A DNA stretch of 64,000 nt from Siphonodentalium dalli (Eukaryota > Mollusca > Scaphopoda > Gadilida > Siphonodentaliidae): contig CP136064.1 of assembly GCA_032622095.1 (NCBI GenBank), forward strand, positions 215,652,205 through 215,716,204. The letters run 5' to 3'. This document shows, one piece after another, positions 1 to 10,162 of this stretch (positions within the stretch are counted from its first letter, which is position 1; every line of letters starts with the position of its first letter). The translations under genes were made by a program, and so were the position numbers. The notes beneath the pieces were generated by a model that did not search any database, was not told the origin of the DNA, and saw only the letters and a program-made list of their open reading frames with translations.

Positions 1-48
1 TACCATACATGGTATGGGTAAACATAAAAACTCATACAATTTTTTAAA

Positions 49-618
49 ATGGTCAAACATTTATCACCTCCGTATCAATCATTGTACGTTCCTCCCAAGA
101 CAAGTTCTATTCATTCGCATAACACAAGAGCAGATAGTTTGTCGGCCCCGTCTTGGAACACCGTCATTTACAAGAAATCATTCTTACCATCATCGATTGA
201 CCTATGGAACAATTTGTCACAAAACATTCAAAATATCGATTCATTAAGTGAATTCAAAACTAAATTGAACGAAAACTTGTTATCCAAACCAAGCTATGTT
301 CAAAACATATACACACGACCTGCCAAAATATACCACTGCAGACTCCGTCTAGGTTGTAGTAACCTAAACGCCGACCTCAAAACAAATCATATTCGTGATG
401 ACCCCAGGTGTGCATGTGGTGAGAGGGAGACCCCAACTCACTTCTTAATCGAATGTCCCATGTACGCGGAAAGTAGACGAAATTGCTTCTGTGATATTCA
501 TACTTCATATACTATAAAGACACTACTCAATGGATCTGATAGCCTTAGCATTTTAGAAAATAAAGCAATTGTTATGGCCGTCCAAAAATTTATAATACAA
601 ACTAAACGGTTTTCATAA
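49..618 (+). pseudogene. LINE ORF2 C-terminal fragment
   Basis: A 189-codon open stretch resembles the region downstream of the reverse transcriptase in non-LTR retrotransposons. It has a cysteine/histidine knuckle near residues 120-136 (CACGERETPTHFLIECPMY, a C-x-C-x8-H-x4-C type pattern), typical of the C-terminal zinc finger of CR1/Jockey/RTE-type ORF2 proteins. No reverse transcriptase motifs are present because the element is cut by the window edge. The same frame has stops at bases 19 and 25, while the neighbouring frame is open over bases 2-60, which suggests a frameshift and a dead copy. The Met at 49 is not a real start. The assignment to a LINE is fairly sure; the clade is not. Confidence 0.65.
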
Positions 619-904
619 CTTGTCTTTACTCAGAAGACCATTATTGAGTCAAGACGATTCACCCTCCCATCTAAATATCTCACTGGGTCTAGCGAGAAGT
701 AACATATAACCTAACTAACAGTCGTGGTCACGCACGTTATCATTATATCATTATAAATATATTCAATATTTAATATATATAGTCAGGCAGGACTGGCAGG
801 AACATGATGAATCTATAGTTAGACTTAAATATAAATGTATACATATTCCAAATCCATACGCATGCAGATGCCTTAATACTACATCAACCAATTTATATTT
901 ACCC
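619..904. other. AT-rich tail, no gene seen
   Basis: This stretch follows the LINE fragment and may include its 3' untranslated region. I see no poly(A) or microsatellite tail marking the end, no open frame and no recognised repeat. Confidence 0.4.
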
Positions 905-1713
905 AATATTTATAATAGAGATGAATCGATGACACCTGTCTGAAAAAGCTTCTATCAATTAAGGTACTCAATCCGATCAGATGGTCCCCATACCATCAAG
1001 ATACAACAACATTTCTTAAAAATAGGCTTTAGTTATCAGAATCGATTTATTACAACAAAATAATGCTAACCACTGTCAACTATGGTATAAAATCTTCCAA
1101 GACTTGTTATTTATCAACATTTTGTTCAACAAAATATGCCGTATTATCACTAAAGTATCACGAAATTTGACCGTATCACCACTTGATTTTAGAGTTATCC
1201 ATCTTCATCCGCAATTTTGTCTGAGACCCTCCATTTGACGTGTTTCTGGGCCACATATTATTACACATCTCGAGAAATAACTTAAAAAATTGATATATGA
1301 TCACTCTGAGCTTTGATGGGTGGGTTCGACTCGAATCAAATTTTTTTTACCACCGAAGCCAAAGAAATAGTAATTTAGGAGCGTCTGATCGGATTGAGTA
1401 CCTTTAATCAATTTTATTTAGAATTTCATATGAAATTCATGGGAGAGTTTTATGGATTATTTTTAGAACAGAACTCTATTTTGTTAGCAGCCTCAATTAC
1501 GGAAAATTGCAGATCAGCCAAGAGATTTACTGTGAATTACGATTGAAATAAACCACTTTATTATGCCTTTACAAATGTATAGACAAATTATATACACCAT
1601 CTTCAGTTTTATCTGTATTTTTTATTCATTAGATAACTATGTGTCGTCTTGAAATCGTGATTTGTAATGTTATGTTGTTGTTGTAATTGTGGCCTGGAAG
1701 AGATAGACCATCT
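905..1713. mobile_element. TTAA MITE, AGATGGTCTAT family, interrupted
   Basis: The right end reads AGAGATAGACCATCT followed by TTAA (1714-1717). The body matches, inverted, a copy at 47136-47567, and part of it matches a full palindromic copy at 29743-30262. The left end appears truncated near 905. The element is split by a second TTAA element (963-1403) inserted at a TTAA that is also present in the 29743 copy. Its own right-hand TTAA is used by a third element (1718-2029). Confidence 0.65.
963..1403. mobile_element. TTAA MITE, AGGTACTCAATCCGATC family
   Basis: The termini are inverted repeats: GGTACTCAATCCGATCAGA on the left and its complement, TCTGATCGGATTGAGTACCT, on the right. They are flanked by TTAA at 959-962 and 1404-1407. 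Other copies lie at 28161-28426 and 35196-35557, each also with TTAA on both sides. There is no coding capacity, so this is a non-autonomous element of a TTAA-targeting superfamily (piggyBac or Kolobok type). It is nested in the AGATGGTCTAT-family element. Confidence 0.8.
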
Positions 1714-1717
1714 TTAA

Positions 1718-2029
1718 CCTCTTCGCTGCTATGACGTCCGTAACTATTATGGATGTAAAAGTGCATCCCATGGTACTGTGGACCTACTTCAGCACACTAG
1801 CAGTAGGCCATTATTCATAACTAGAACTCAGAGATTGGTGCATCGGAATAACTGTATCTCGAAGTTTCAAACAGTGTATGATTTTCCACGATTGTTAACG
1901 ATAATAGCCTTTCAACTGAGTCAGTTTGATGGTCCTTGTGATATTCCCGTTATATTTTCCCACTGGAAAATGGCAATAACGTCAACAGCCCAGCACACGA
2001 TGTCATATCGTCATTTAGCAGTGAAGAGG
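1718..2029. mobile_element. TTAA MITE, CCTCTTCGCTGC family
   Basis: This 312-bp element lies between TTAA at 1714-1717 and TTAA at 2030-2033. Terminal inverted repeats are CCTCTTCGCTGCTATGACG on the left and, read inward from the right, CCTCTTCACTGCTAAATGACG with one extra base. A second copy lies at 41265-41593. The left TTAA is the terminal duplication of the preceding element, so this copy inserted exactly at the edge of another MITE. Confidence 0.8.
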
Positions 2030-2161
2030 TTAAAATAGCTATGTGAATACACGTGACAATGTACATGTAGATTGCTACTTTGGGCATCAAATAACGACAT
2101 CGAACCCCCAGAGAATGATTATATAACATCAGCCCATATTCTGAATTAGCATATACATGTA

Positions 2162-2231
2162 CAGTAATGCCCTAAATAATAGACTCCTTAACCACAGAAG
2201 AATTATGGGTAATTTTTCAGGATTTAGTCGG
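2162..2231. repeat. Fragment of TA foldback MITE
   Basis: One half of the CAGTAATGCCCTAAATAAT foldback element survives (left terminus, the ATTATGGGTAATTTTTCAGG segment and GATTTAGTCGG). It is preceded by TA. The right half is missing. Confidence 0.75.
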
Positions 2232-3298
2232 TTTGCAAATGACAATGTTTCTGCAAGGGTGACTTCATTACATCAAAGACTGAAGCTGATCAATCTAATC
2301 AAAGTCATATTCCATCTCATTTCACACAGGGGATTTCTTTCTCACAAAATGCAGACGTTTGCATTGGAAACTTCAAAATCGAACTACAAGGATCAATTAC
2401 TAGAATTACAGTGTTCTTGCTGTGTGGTATTTACAAATCAGTATTCCCCATGTGTGCCAAACATATTTCGTTGATGTCACAAGATGTAATTGACGTTCAC
2501 CTCAACCATAACTAGAAAATAAAATCATCATCACATATGACAAAACAAGCCCTGTATGTGCCTGAATAAACTTTGTAAGTCTGTTTTTTTAATTCAGATT
2601 CTAGGATGGTTGGCATTTAATAAACACAAAATGGAATTCAGACTAAGTATCGAGGGGGTGCAAATGAAACTTTGTGAAGTTGAGAAAATGGAATGGTTCA
2701 TGAGGTGGTCGAAATTTATGCTCTCTACCAACTAAGACTCTCTGGCCACCATAGGTCACCCCCTCCCCCTTCTCAGAGTAAAGATGTCCCTGCAGAGTTG
2801 AAACCAAACAATAAGAACAAGCATAAAGAATTATTTCAAAACGCTCTTTTAACATTCACCATAAATGGGCAATAAAACAACAAATGCTCTTAATTGTATG
2901 TAGATGATCCAGCAGAACAAAATTCAAAACCTGGTAAAAATAATTACTCGATATCTTGCCATGAAACTCTAATGGAAGAGACTAAGTCTAATATGGTCGA
3001 TCTCATTATTTGCTGGATAAAAATTGCAATGAACAGAAACTTACCACTTACTGGTTCTTGTAGGGTTCTGTGCAATTTTATTAGATTATGTATATTCGAC
3101 ATGAGCTGGTTGACAGTTGTGACACAATTTCAATTGACACTGACTACTGTGAAGAGTATTTAATGGGTTTTGAAAAGCAGTGACCGATTGGTTGATTGCC
3201 TGTTCTCAGCAGAACTCTTGAGTTGAAAAGAACCTTCATGAGTGCAGCACCAGCTCAGGTTCTTGCAACTCATGAGTAGCTGATAATATTACAACATA
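2232..3298. other. No gene or clear repeat recognised
   Basis: AT-rich non-coding sequence. A polypyrimidine patch at 2758-2775 and short open frames below 110 codons are present, but none has recognisable protein features, splice context or a TE match elsewhere in the window. Confidence 0.4.
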
Positions 3299-3760
3299 TG
3301 TGACCCGCCATATCAAATCCAGTCGGAAGTCGGGATTTTTTTTACCCTGTGCCAATGCATTCTCTTATATATGCGAGTCGACCATAGGTCGCCTCGCATA
3401 TATAAGAGAATGCATTGGCCTAACAATTTTTTACAATTTTAATAATTTGTTCTTGTATTCTTTAACAATTTTATAATTTCACCCATACAGAGCCCCAGAC
3501 AAACATGAGCAGACGACACTCTTCTATGTGCTTCTATATATGTGTGGGGCTCCCTGCAGGGTAATGAATGTTTTTTTTATTTTATGTCCTAAAAATTGTA
3601 AGAAACATTTATTTAAAAAACATGATAAAAAATTGTTAAGCCAATGCATTCTCTTATATATGCGAGGCGACCTATGGTCGACTCGCATATATAAGAGAAT
3701 GCATTGGCACAGGGTAAAAAAAATCCCGACTTCCGACTGGATTTGATATGGCGGGTCACA
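3299..3760. mobile_element. TA-flanked palindromic MITE, TGTGACCCGCC family
   Basis: A 462-bp near-perfect palindrome. It starts TGTGACCCGCCATATCAAAT, ends in the exact inverse complement, and is flanked by TA at 3297-3298 and 3761-3762, which suggests Tc1/mariner-type targeting. The interior holds two 69-bp hairpins at 3351-3419 and 3640-3708, separated by an AT-rich spacer. The same hairpin-spacer-hairpin cassette occurs in the TTAA-flanked element at 33941-34329, whose termini are unrelated. Confidence 0.8.
3345..3714. repeat. Double-hairpin cassette
   Basis: The unit is CCCTGT, then a hairpin (arm GCCAATGCATTCTCTTATAT continuing to ATGCGAG, short loop, inverse arm), then a spacer containing CTTTAACAATTTTATAATTT, then a second hairpin, then ACAGGG. 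The inner loop stem is CGACCATAGGTCG, itself nearly self-complementary. Other hairpin copies lie near 20602, 20693, 23119, 25850, 25940, 29425, 32381, 32479, 32953, 33041, 34083, 34235, 53706 and 53810, in MITEs with three different sets of termini. Confidence 0.8.
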
Positions 3761-3762
3761 TA

Positions 3763-4116
3763 TTACCAATTATTTTCTCAAGGTTATAAAGTTCCCTGTC
3801 TCCAAGGACATAGCCAGAGCATGATCCATGGCATGATACCTATAAAGTCTGTTGATACTTTGAAGTGCAACGTTTATGTTCTTCAATTTAAACCTCCCAA
3901 TTATTATTCCGATCAACTTGACATTCGGAAACTAGATTACGGTATATCTCCAGAGACCTTGACGTCAACAGTACCCTTACTGTGACATCTGACACATTCC
4001 GGTGCAGGATTTGTGCCCCAGCATCAGGCTGACGTAATAAACCTAAGTTTTTACACAGATAACACACAAGTTACATCCTGTAAATTGACATGTTCAGATT
4101 TAAGACCAGAAGGTAG
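3763..4116. repeat. Remnant of GATCATGCCATG family plus unassigned sequence
   Basis: Bases 3780-3835 (TTATAAAGTTCCCTGTC, ATAGCCAGAGCATGATCC, CATGGCATGAT) match the right part of the elements at 25132-25656 and 60740-61109. The remaining sequence up to 4116 shows nothing recognisable. Confidence 0.55.
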
Positions 4117-4120
4117 TTAA

Positions 4121-4448
4121 CCCTTTGGCGAGTAGAACGACACATCTGACGCCGTACGGTTCGCGAGTGGAACAACATATATGTCGTTTCAGGAAGTGTC
4201 ATTTTTATGTAGACAAAACTTCAATTGATCATCTGATTTATAAATGATTTGTATAGGAGATATTTTGATTAAAATAATGTCCCAAAGTGCAATAGATTAT
4301 GATAGCAGACGTAAACAGAAAATACACATAAATTAAAACGAATTATTGGACCTTTTGACCCAAATTTGTTAATAATTATTGCTATGACGTTGACGTTAAA
4401 CTCACGCATGACATCATGTATATGACATTATAGATACTCTCCAAAGGG
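4121..4448. mobile_element. TTAA MITE, CCCTTTGGCGAG family
   Basis: Flanked by TTAA at 4117-4120 and 4449-4452. The left terminus is CCCTTTGGCGAGTA; the right terminus read inward is CCCTTTGGAGAGTATC. The subterminal sequence is rich in GACGT/GACATCAT motifs, as in the element at 57035-57307, which may be a distant relative. No ORF. Confidence 0.75.
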
Positions 4449-4831
4449 TTAATTATTCAATGCTGTTGGATGTTCACAACTATTCCCTAAAGAACAATTT
4501 CCTCAGATACTCTGAGCCAGTAGTTTTCAAAGGTCCTGGGGAGGGGTTGTTTTCCAATTCCAGGAGTTTTCACAAATTCCTGGATGTGTGAGTACCCTGA
4601 ATAGTAGTCTGTGTATTAAAACATACACTCAAAATTCATAATGACATTGTAATCTCATCGACATTTCATTTCTCTGAAGACGTGCAGGTTTCCCCCCAAA
4701 TTATGTCACTCTACGGAGTGTTAATTGTTTTGATTGAGGCTTAGACTCTAAGTTCTGAATGGCGGGTAATATGACTCGGAAAATTGGGGTTTGGAAATAG
4801 AAACTCTATGACAGGTATTAATCATACCCAC

Positions 4832-5011
4832 TACTCTTAGGTGCCTAATAATCATAATGGCCTAATAATAGTGATGGGTTGTGATTTAGCCTGAAATTAA
4901 TAATAGAAACGGCAATTTCACTCAATGTCTCAGTGCAAATAATAGTGATCGTTGGGAATTTTCTCCAAAAATAATAATCGTCCTGACACTATTATTAGGC
5001 ACCTGAGAGTA
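4832..5011. mobile_element. Small MITE, TACTCTTAGGTGCCTAATAA termini
   Basis: The left end TACTCTTAGGTGCCTAATAA and the right end, read inward as TACTCTCAGGTGCCTAATAA, form a 20-bp inverted repeat with one mismatch around about 140 bp rich in AATAATAGTGA units. A foldback MITE starts 11 bp further on. No clear target duplication is visible. Confidence 0.65.
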
Positions 5012-5022
5012 GTATACATGTG

Positions 5023-5174
5023 CAGTAATGCCCTAAATAATTGACTCCTTAACCACAGTAGAATTATGGGTAATTTTTCAGGATTTAGGCAACAAGCCAT
5101 ATTTCCGACTGAATCCTGAAAAATTACCCATAATTCTGCTGTGGTTAAGAAGTCGATTATTTAGGGCATTACTG
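5023..5174. mobile_element. TA foldback MITE, short copy
   Basis: Palindromic element beginning CAGTAATGCCCTAAATAATT and ending in the complementary terminus followed by TA. It lacks the GGAAAGCTCTCA centre of full copies, so the two arms meet directly at the AACAAGCCATATTTCCGACT segment. Confidence 0.8.
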
Positions 5175-5986
5175 TATATTGAGGCCTGGATGGCACATTA
5201 GGAAGGTGTTGTGAGTTATGTGAGTACTCTTGACGCTTAGTTCAGGTAAGATACATTTTTAGTGGGTCTGAAGTTTAGCGATGCTGTCTGAATAGATATC
5301 GGTAAACTCTTAATCCATGCAAGCATGAAAATAATATGCCACGTGTTGAGTTCAGCCTCAGATTCCAGTAAACTTCATTGAGTGAGCAGCAGTATTCAGC
5401 ACACAATTTTATAGATCGAAAATAAAATCTGCTTCTCCGTGTATTTCTCAATAATAGCATTTGTATATTGATCATAGTATTAGAAAACGTAACAGAGCAG
5501 GAAATATTCAATACACTAATCCTACAAACAAAAGCCGCCACCCAAGCACTAATACTCCCACCTTGATAATGTTCCGCGACTGACAGTCACCATACAGAGC
5601 AATCAAATAGGCACAGCGCTTGCAGTTTTATCCAATACATTCAAGGACAGGCTCACTATTCTGAGGGGATTCAGTCCCACTCAAATCACTTGATCTTCAG
5701 TTTTCAATGAATCCATTACTCCTGTGTGTATAAAGGGTTTCCTTTTAAGGATGTCTGCATAGCCGAGGTGGTTAGGTCATGAATACCATCATCTCAGTCT
5801 GGGCTAGATGAAGTTGATCACCAATATGGGCGAAAATCCGAACCTATTTTCCAACTTGAGTTGAGGGAGATCTCAATATGCCATTCTGATCATAACATGG
5901 CCATTTCGATAAGAAATGTGAGTTTGTTCATGTTCACACACATATGTGTGAACGAAGCAGTGAACACATCATACTGAGCCAATGTA
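5175..5986. other. No gene recognised
   Basis: A non-coding stretch between two foldback MITEs. An 88-codon minus-strand open frame (5275-5541) has no family features. No repeats shared with the rest of the window were noticed. Confidence 0.4.
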
Positions 5987-6199
5987 CAGTAATGCCCTAA
6001 ATAATCGACTCCATAACCACAGCAGAAATATGGGTAACTTTTCAGGATTTAGTCGGAAATATGGCTCGTTGCCATTCATTGGAAAGCTCTCAGTGAGAGC
6101 TTTCCGATGAATGGCAACAAGGCATATTTCCGACTAAATCCTGAAAAGTTACCAATAATTCTGCTGTGGTTAAGGAGTCGATTATTTAGGGCATTACTG
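5987..6199. mobile_element. TA foldback MITE, full copy
   Basis: A 213-bp palindrome flanked by TA at 5985-5986 and 6200-6201. Each arm is about 105 bp: CAGTAATGCCCTAAATAATC, then GACTCC(A/T)TAACCACAGCAG, then ATTATGGGTAACTTTTCAGG, then GATTTAGTCGGAAATATGGC, meeting at GGAAAGCTCTCAGTGAGAG. TA target and CAGT...ACTG ends fit a Tc1/mariner/pogo-type non-autonomous element. Transcripts would fold into one long hairpin. Confidence 0.85.
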
Positions 6200-6549
6200 T
6201 ATGTCTCCAACCATTCCGATATGTCTTTTTTTATCATCCAAATCTGGACACATGCGCACACACCTCTTTCTGATCGTCCTCCTCACACCCCACCAATAGT
6301 TTGTTGAGGGACCACTAGACAACACGATGGGTGTTAGTACTAATCATAAGTGCATCTTGTTAGATGTATGACAATTTGAATCAGCATTTCGAATGTTTGC
6401 TGATCTAATGAGATGAAGACACTTGAAGCAGCTGGTGGCTAATTCCAAATGTTGACTAATTGTTTAGACTGTACATGTCTTCACTTCTTACTACACTACT
6501 ATACCCTCCCACCTGGATTATATCATTCAACAGTTTGCTACAATACTGC
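6200..6549. other. No gene or repeat recognised
   Basis: A short non-coding interval between two MITEs, with no open frame of interest. Confidence 0.4.
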
Positions 6550-6994
6550 CAAGTCTGAATTTATGGTGTGTCATTTGCAGAATGAGGTCCCCAGAGGGTG
6601 AATTTAGTGACGTTATCCCCCATAGCCGGAGAGTATCATCAAATTCACCCTCTTGGGGCCTCATCTGCTATGGGAGACATAGACTCAAATTAAAGTTCCC
6701 AAATGGTAAATATTGTGATGTACACGTACACCCATTGGGAACATCGATTATGCAATGTGTTGTCTGCCAATTTGTGATGTAGAGAAACTAAACTAAAAAA
6801 GAAATCAATGTAAGGAAATTTCTATAGAAATTTGATAAAGAAACTTTCCAGAGAAGATGAGACCTAAGCAGAATGAGGTCCCCAGAGGGTGAAATTAGTG
6901 ATCCTAGCCCGCTATGCGGGATAGCATATCACTATATTCACCCTCTGGGGACCTCATTCTGTACATTGTAAATGACACACTATAATCAGACTTG
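6550..6994. mobile_element. Paired-hairpin MITE, GCAGAATGAGGTCC family
   Basis: The outer inverted termini are CAAGTCTGA on the left and TCAGACTTG on the right, followed inward by TGTGTCATTTGCAGAATGAGG and its complement. Inside each end sits a hairpin of about 95 bp: 6579-6670, opening GCAGAATGAGGTCCCCAGAG, and 6869-6962. Between them is a roughly 200-bp spacer containing AGAAACTAAACTAAAAAAG. ACTGC occurs on both sides (6545-6549, 6995-6999). A sister copy at 46441-46863 has an 8-bp duplication, which suggests a hAT-type element. Confidence 0.75.
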
Positions 6995-7472
6995 ACTGCC
7001 TATATATAATTATGTTATAGCTAAAATGCAGGTTAAAGGCAGTTAGCTATATGAGTCAAATAAACACATTAGACATGTAAACTTGAGAGAACATTGCATG
7101 TTTTGCTGTTTTACACATACCCATCTTCAGAAATTACGTGATTTCCTGTATCATAATACACATAACATGATACAATATTCATCTTGTTTGAAAGTGTATT
7201 TGATAAATTGAATTCAAGATGAATAATTACAGCCCTACACTTCTACATCCTCCCACCTGAATTATATCACTCAACAATTACAACTGTTTGCAACAATAAT
7301 ATGTCCCCACAACTGCCACAACTGAGTTTTATATCATTCTACTTTTTCCTACCTCTGTACACCTGGATTATATCATTTTACAATCTGTTCAACAGTTTAT
7401 AATTCAGGGGACAATACAATTGAAAATATGAATGAAAAATGAGAATGTGATCAGATCTCATGTGTTTATCTA
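6995..7472. other. No gene recognised
   Basis: AT-rich, with several short TATATCA(C/T)TCAACA-like repeats around 7260-7400 but no coding or element structure that I can define. Confidence 0.35.
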
Positions 7473-7476
7473 TTAA

Positions 7477-8648
7477 CCATTTCTACACTAAAGCATCAGT
7501 TCTATATTAAAGTATCAGTTCTACACTAAAGCATCATTTCTACACTAAAGCATCATTTCTTTACTAATTTCTATACTAAAGTATAAGTTCTATACTAAAG
7601 CATAATTTCTATACTAAAGCATAATTTCTACACTAAAGCATCATTTCTATACTAAAGCATCATTTCTATACAGAAGCATCATTTCTATACTAAGGCCAAA
7701 AAAAAAAAACCTTTGTCTGTTTCCGATTTCTTGAGCAAAAAAATCCAGGTAGGAAAATATATTTTTTTGTGTAATTTTTTGTTTTTCAAAATCCATCTAT
7801 AATGCACCATATTCTAAAATATAAAAATTCTAAATTGAAAATTCCATCTAAAATGTTTTATGCTTATAAATGTAAACATAGTATAATACTATATATATAT
7901 ATATATATAATAGTATATCCAGAAAGTTTGATTAGCGCGTGACTTGATTATGATAGCTGAAGTATCCGTTCTTGCTTTATTTTAGCACGTGCTAAAATAA
8001 AGCCATGGTTTATTTTGAAGCTTTTATATATATAGTAGATAACAAATGTGATGGACAAAAAGCGATATAGATGTGTTTTACATGTCAAGTACATGCATAA
8101 TAAAAAAATTAAAAAAAATAAAAATGTTTAATTAAAAACAAAAAAATTATTTCAAATTTTTTTTTTTTTTTTTGGAAAACAAATCCAGTTTGACCCAATT
8201 TCGGGAACCGGAAACACAGATGTTTTTTTTTTGGCCTAAAGTATAATTTCTATACTAAAGCATCATTTCTATACTGAAGCATCATTTCTATCATATTTCT
8301 ATACTAAAGCATCATTTCTATACTAAAGCATCATTTCTATGCTAAAGTATCATTTCTATATTAAAGCATCATTTCTATAGTAAAGCATCATTGCTATACT
8401 ATTTCTATACTAAAGCATCATTTCTATACTAAAGCATCATTTCTATACTAAAGCATCATTTCTATACTAAAGCATCATTGCTATACTAAAGTATAATTTC
8501 TACACTAAAGCATCATTTCTATACTAAGTATAATTTCTATACTAAAGCTTCATTTCTATACTAAAACATCATTTCTATACTAAAGCATCATTTCTATACT
8601 ATTTCTATACTAAAGCATCATTTCTATACTAAAGCAACATCACCATCC
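7477..8648 (+). repeat. 19-bp minisatellite (ATTTCTATACTAAAGCATC)
   Basis: Tandem units close to ATTTCTATACTAAAGCATC run from 7477 to about 8636, with CAGTTC, ATAA and partial-unit variants, and are interrupted by a MITE at 7694-8236. The array starts right after TTAA (7473-7476) as CCATTTCTACACTAAAGC. This resembles the terminus CCCTTTCTATACTAAATGG of the TTAA MITE family seen at 10661, 32620, 34788 and 41058. It ends at GGGAAATGTTCAGATAATAA, an interior segment of that same family. The array therefore probably grew by tandem expansion of a MITE terminus. Confidence 0.8.
7694..8236. mobile_element. Harbinger-like MITE inside the minisatellite
   Basis: A 543-bp element with ends GGCCAAAAAAAAAAAACC and TTTTTTTTTTGGCC, and inner inverted segments TCTGTTTCCG and CGGAAACACAGA. 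It is flanked by TAA at 7691-7693 and 8237-8239. Removing it with one TAA restores an unbroken minisatellite unit, so the boundaries are secure. A 3-bp TWA duplication with GGCC ends fits PIF/Harbinger. A related copy lies at 27297-27743. Confidence 0.8.
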
Positions 8649-8690
8649 CATGGGAAATGTTCAGATAATAAGTTATACAAACGACCCTCA
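8649..8690. repeat. Remnant interior of CCCTTTCTATAC MITE
   Basis: Bases CATGGGAAATGTTCAGATAA through ACAAACGACC match the interior of the 10661-10927 and 32620-32839 elements. The right terminus with TTAA is missing. This links the adjacent minisatellite to that MITE family. Confidence 0.65.
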
Positions 8691-8784
8691 ATAATAGGAC
8701 TCGATCCTTCTGTACTTTTATTTTTTGTTTATTTATTAAACAGAGATGGCTTGTTTGAACTTCCAAATGAGTATTGTAATATGC

Positions 8785-8840
8785 CAGGGTTTCCACTTGG
8801 GATTAGGGGAATGGTACCCCTATAGGGCTCTGCTGGGGTA
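8785..8840. repeat. Left-end remnant of CAGGGTTTCCGC element
   Basis: CAGGGTTTCCACTTGGGATT followed by AGGGGAATGG matches the left terminus of the elements at 45370-46330 and 55857-56928. No right end is seen nearby. Confidence 0.55.
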
Positions 8841-8887
8841 AATCTCAGTAAATCAATTAAATGCAAATATCTAATAGTCTTTATTAA

Positions 8888-9326
8888 GGGCCCACTTAAT
8901 TTTTGAAAGACCAGATTACATTATGCACAACATATCCCATATTATATACCATTTGGAAGAGGAACCAAAAATATGTGTATTCCACAGGATACGGAACAGC
9001 TGTGGCCTTGGAGTGTCCACCAAGTGATAGAGATTCTCAGATTCATTCCAAGACTCCCCCCTTGTCAACCCAGAATACATCAGAATTTAAACTAAGAGAT
9101 AAGAGTTATTACCCTTACATTGAGAATAATAGACTTTATAGTACAGTCTGGAACAAAATTAATCACAGAACACACCTCAGTACCTCGACAAAAACAATAT
9201 GTTCCCAGTTTATTCAACCGTATCAGTTCATTATAAAATGTTTTGGAGCTTCCTCTTTCAAATGGTATATAATATGGAATATGTTGTATATAATGTGATC
9301 TGGTGGTTCGAAAATTAAGTGGGCCT
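8888..9326. mobile_element. TTAA MITE, GGGCCCACTTAATTTT family
   Basis: The left terminus GGGCCCACTTAATTTTTGAA and the right terminus, read inward as AGGCCCACTTAATTTTCGAA, are flanked by TTAA at 8884-8887 and 9327-9330. A 131-codon plus-strand open frame (8903-9298) fills most of the element. It has no transposase motif that I recognise and runs into the terminus, so I do not call it a gene. Confidence 0.75.
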
Positions 9327-9330
9327 TTAA

Positions 9331-10028
9331 AGCTGCCAAGTTCTGAATGTCTAGCGACTACAGTAATATAAGATACAGCTAAGGGATCTTAATTGTGTTT
9401 TACTTTTTACAATTTGAAAGGCTATGTAATGTAAGGTGTTGTCATTTGGCACTATATAATGCATATGAACATCGATAAAATATTATATATTGTATAGGTA
9501 CCATAAATTTTATGCAAAACGTCAAGTTAAATTTGCGGGTAAAATTGAGTGCAAATTCCAACAAAAAGGGCCATATCTCTGGTGAATATTCGCTGGCGGA
9601 ACCCAAATTCAAACTTGTTTTGTATTTTGTGGTAGTAAACCTGCATACCGAATTTCATTCCATTCAGTTGAGATCATTATCATCCATAAACCAAAAGCGA
9701 ATGGATAAACGGACAGATGGACAGACATATAACAAAATATGTCCCCTTTTTTAAATGGGGCAGGCATATAAAAGTATTAAAGTACTATCATTCAGTAAAG
9801 AAAGAGTTGGATGTGAAACACATGAAAAACATAACATGTCACACATATTCAGCATAAAAAGATATTTTCAATTGAAAAAAATTACACAGATATCAACAGA
9901 ACAGTGTAATGTTCTAAAAATATTACTATTTTGGGGTCAGTCAGTCTTCGAGTAAGTGGAACAAATTTAATGGAAAATCAATTTCTGGTGACAGAACCTT
10001 CTGTTGACTGATGGCTCCGACTTCAGAT
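9331..10028. repeat. Degenerate repeat ending in TATGTCCCCTTTTTT
   Basis: Bases 9497-9770 carry phrases such as AGGGCCATATCTCTGGTGAA, ACGGACAGATGGACAGACAT and a TATGTCCCCTTTT...AAATGGGGCA foldback. They resemble the AGGGCCATAACTCTGGTGAA modules at 43780-44340. No coding function is evident. The remaining bases to 10028 show nothing. Confidence 0.45.
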
Positions 10029-10030
10029 TA

Positions 10031-10162
10031 CAGTAATGCCCTAAATAATCGACTCCTTAACCACAGCAGAATTATGGGTAACTTTTCAGGATTTAGTCGG
10101 AAATATGGCTTGTTGCCATTCATCGGAAAGCTCTCAGGAGTCGATTATTTTGTGCATTACGG
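10031..10162. mobile_element. TA foldback MITE, internally deleted
   Basis: Left arm intact from CAGTAATGCCCTAAATAATC to GGAAAGCTCTCA. The right arm is reduced to AGGAGTCGATTATTTTGTGC plus ATTACGG. TA flanks both sides. Confidence 0.8.

Noticed and set aside
2157-2474. ORFs beginning YSNALNNRLLNH... at several sites (also 6076-6261 and 54942-55262)
   Set aside because: The shared start is the translated terminus of the foldback MITE, not a protein family.
6550-6999. 5-bp ACTGC target duplication as the family rule
   Set aside because: The sister copy at 46441-46863 has a perfect 8-bp duplication; the 5-bp match here may be a decayed 8-bp one or chance.
7477-8648. CRISPR-like array
   Set aside because: Units are contiguous 19-bp tandem copies without unique spacers, in an animal-type genome; it is a minisatellite.
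8903-9298. 131-codon ORF as a transposase
   Set aside because: No DDE-type spacing or domain, and it reads nearly into the inverted terminus; probably a chance frame in a MITE.
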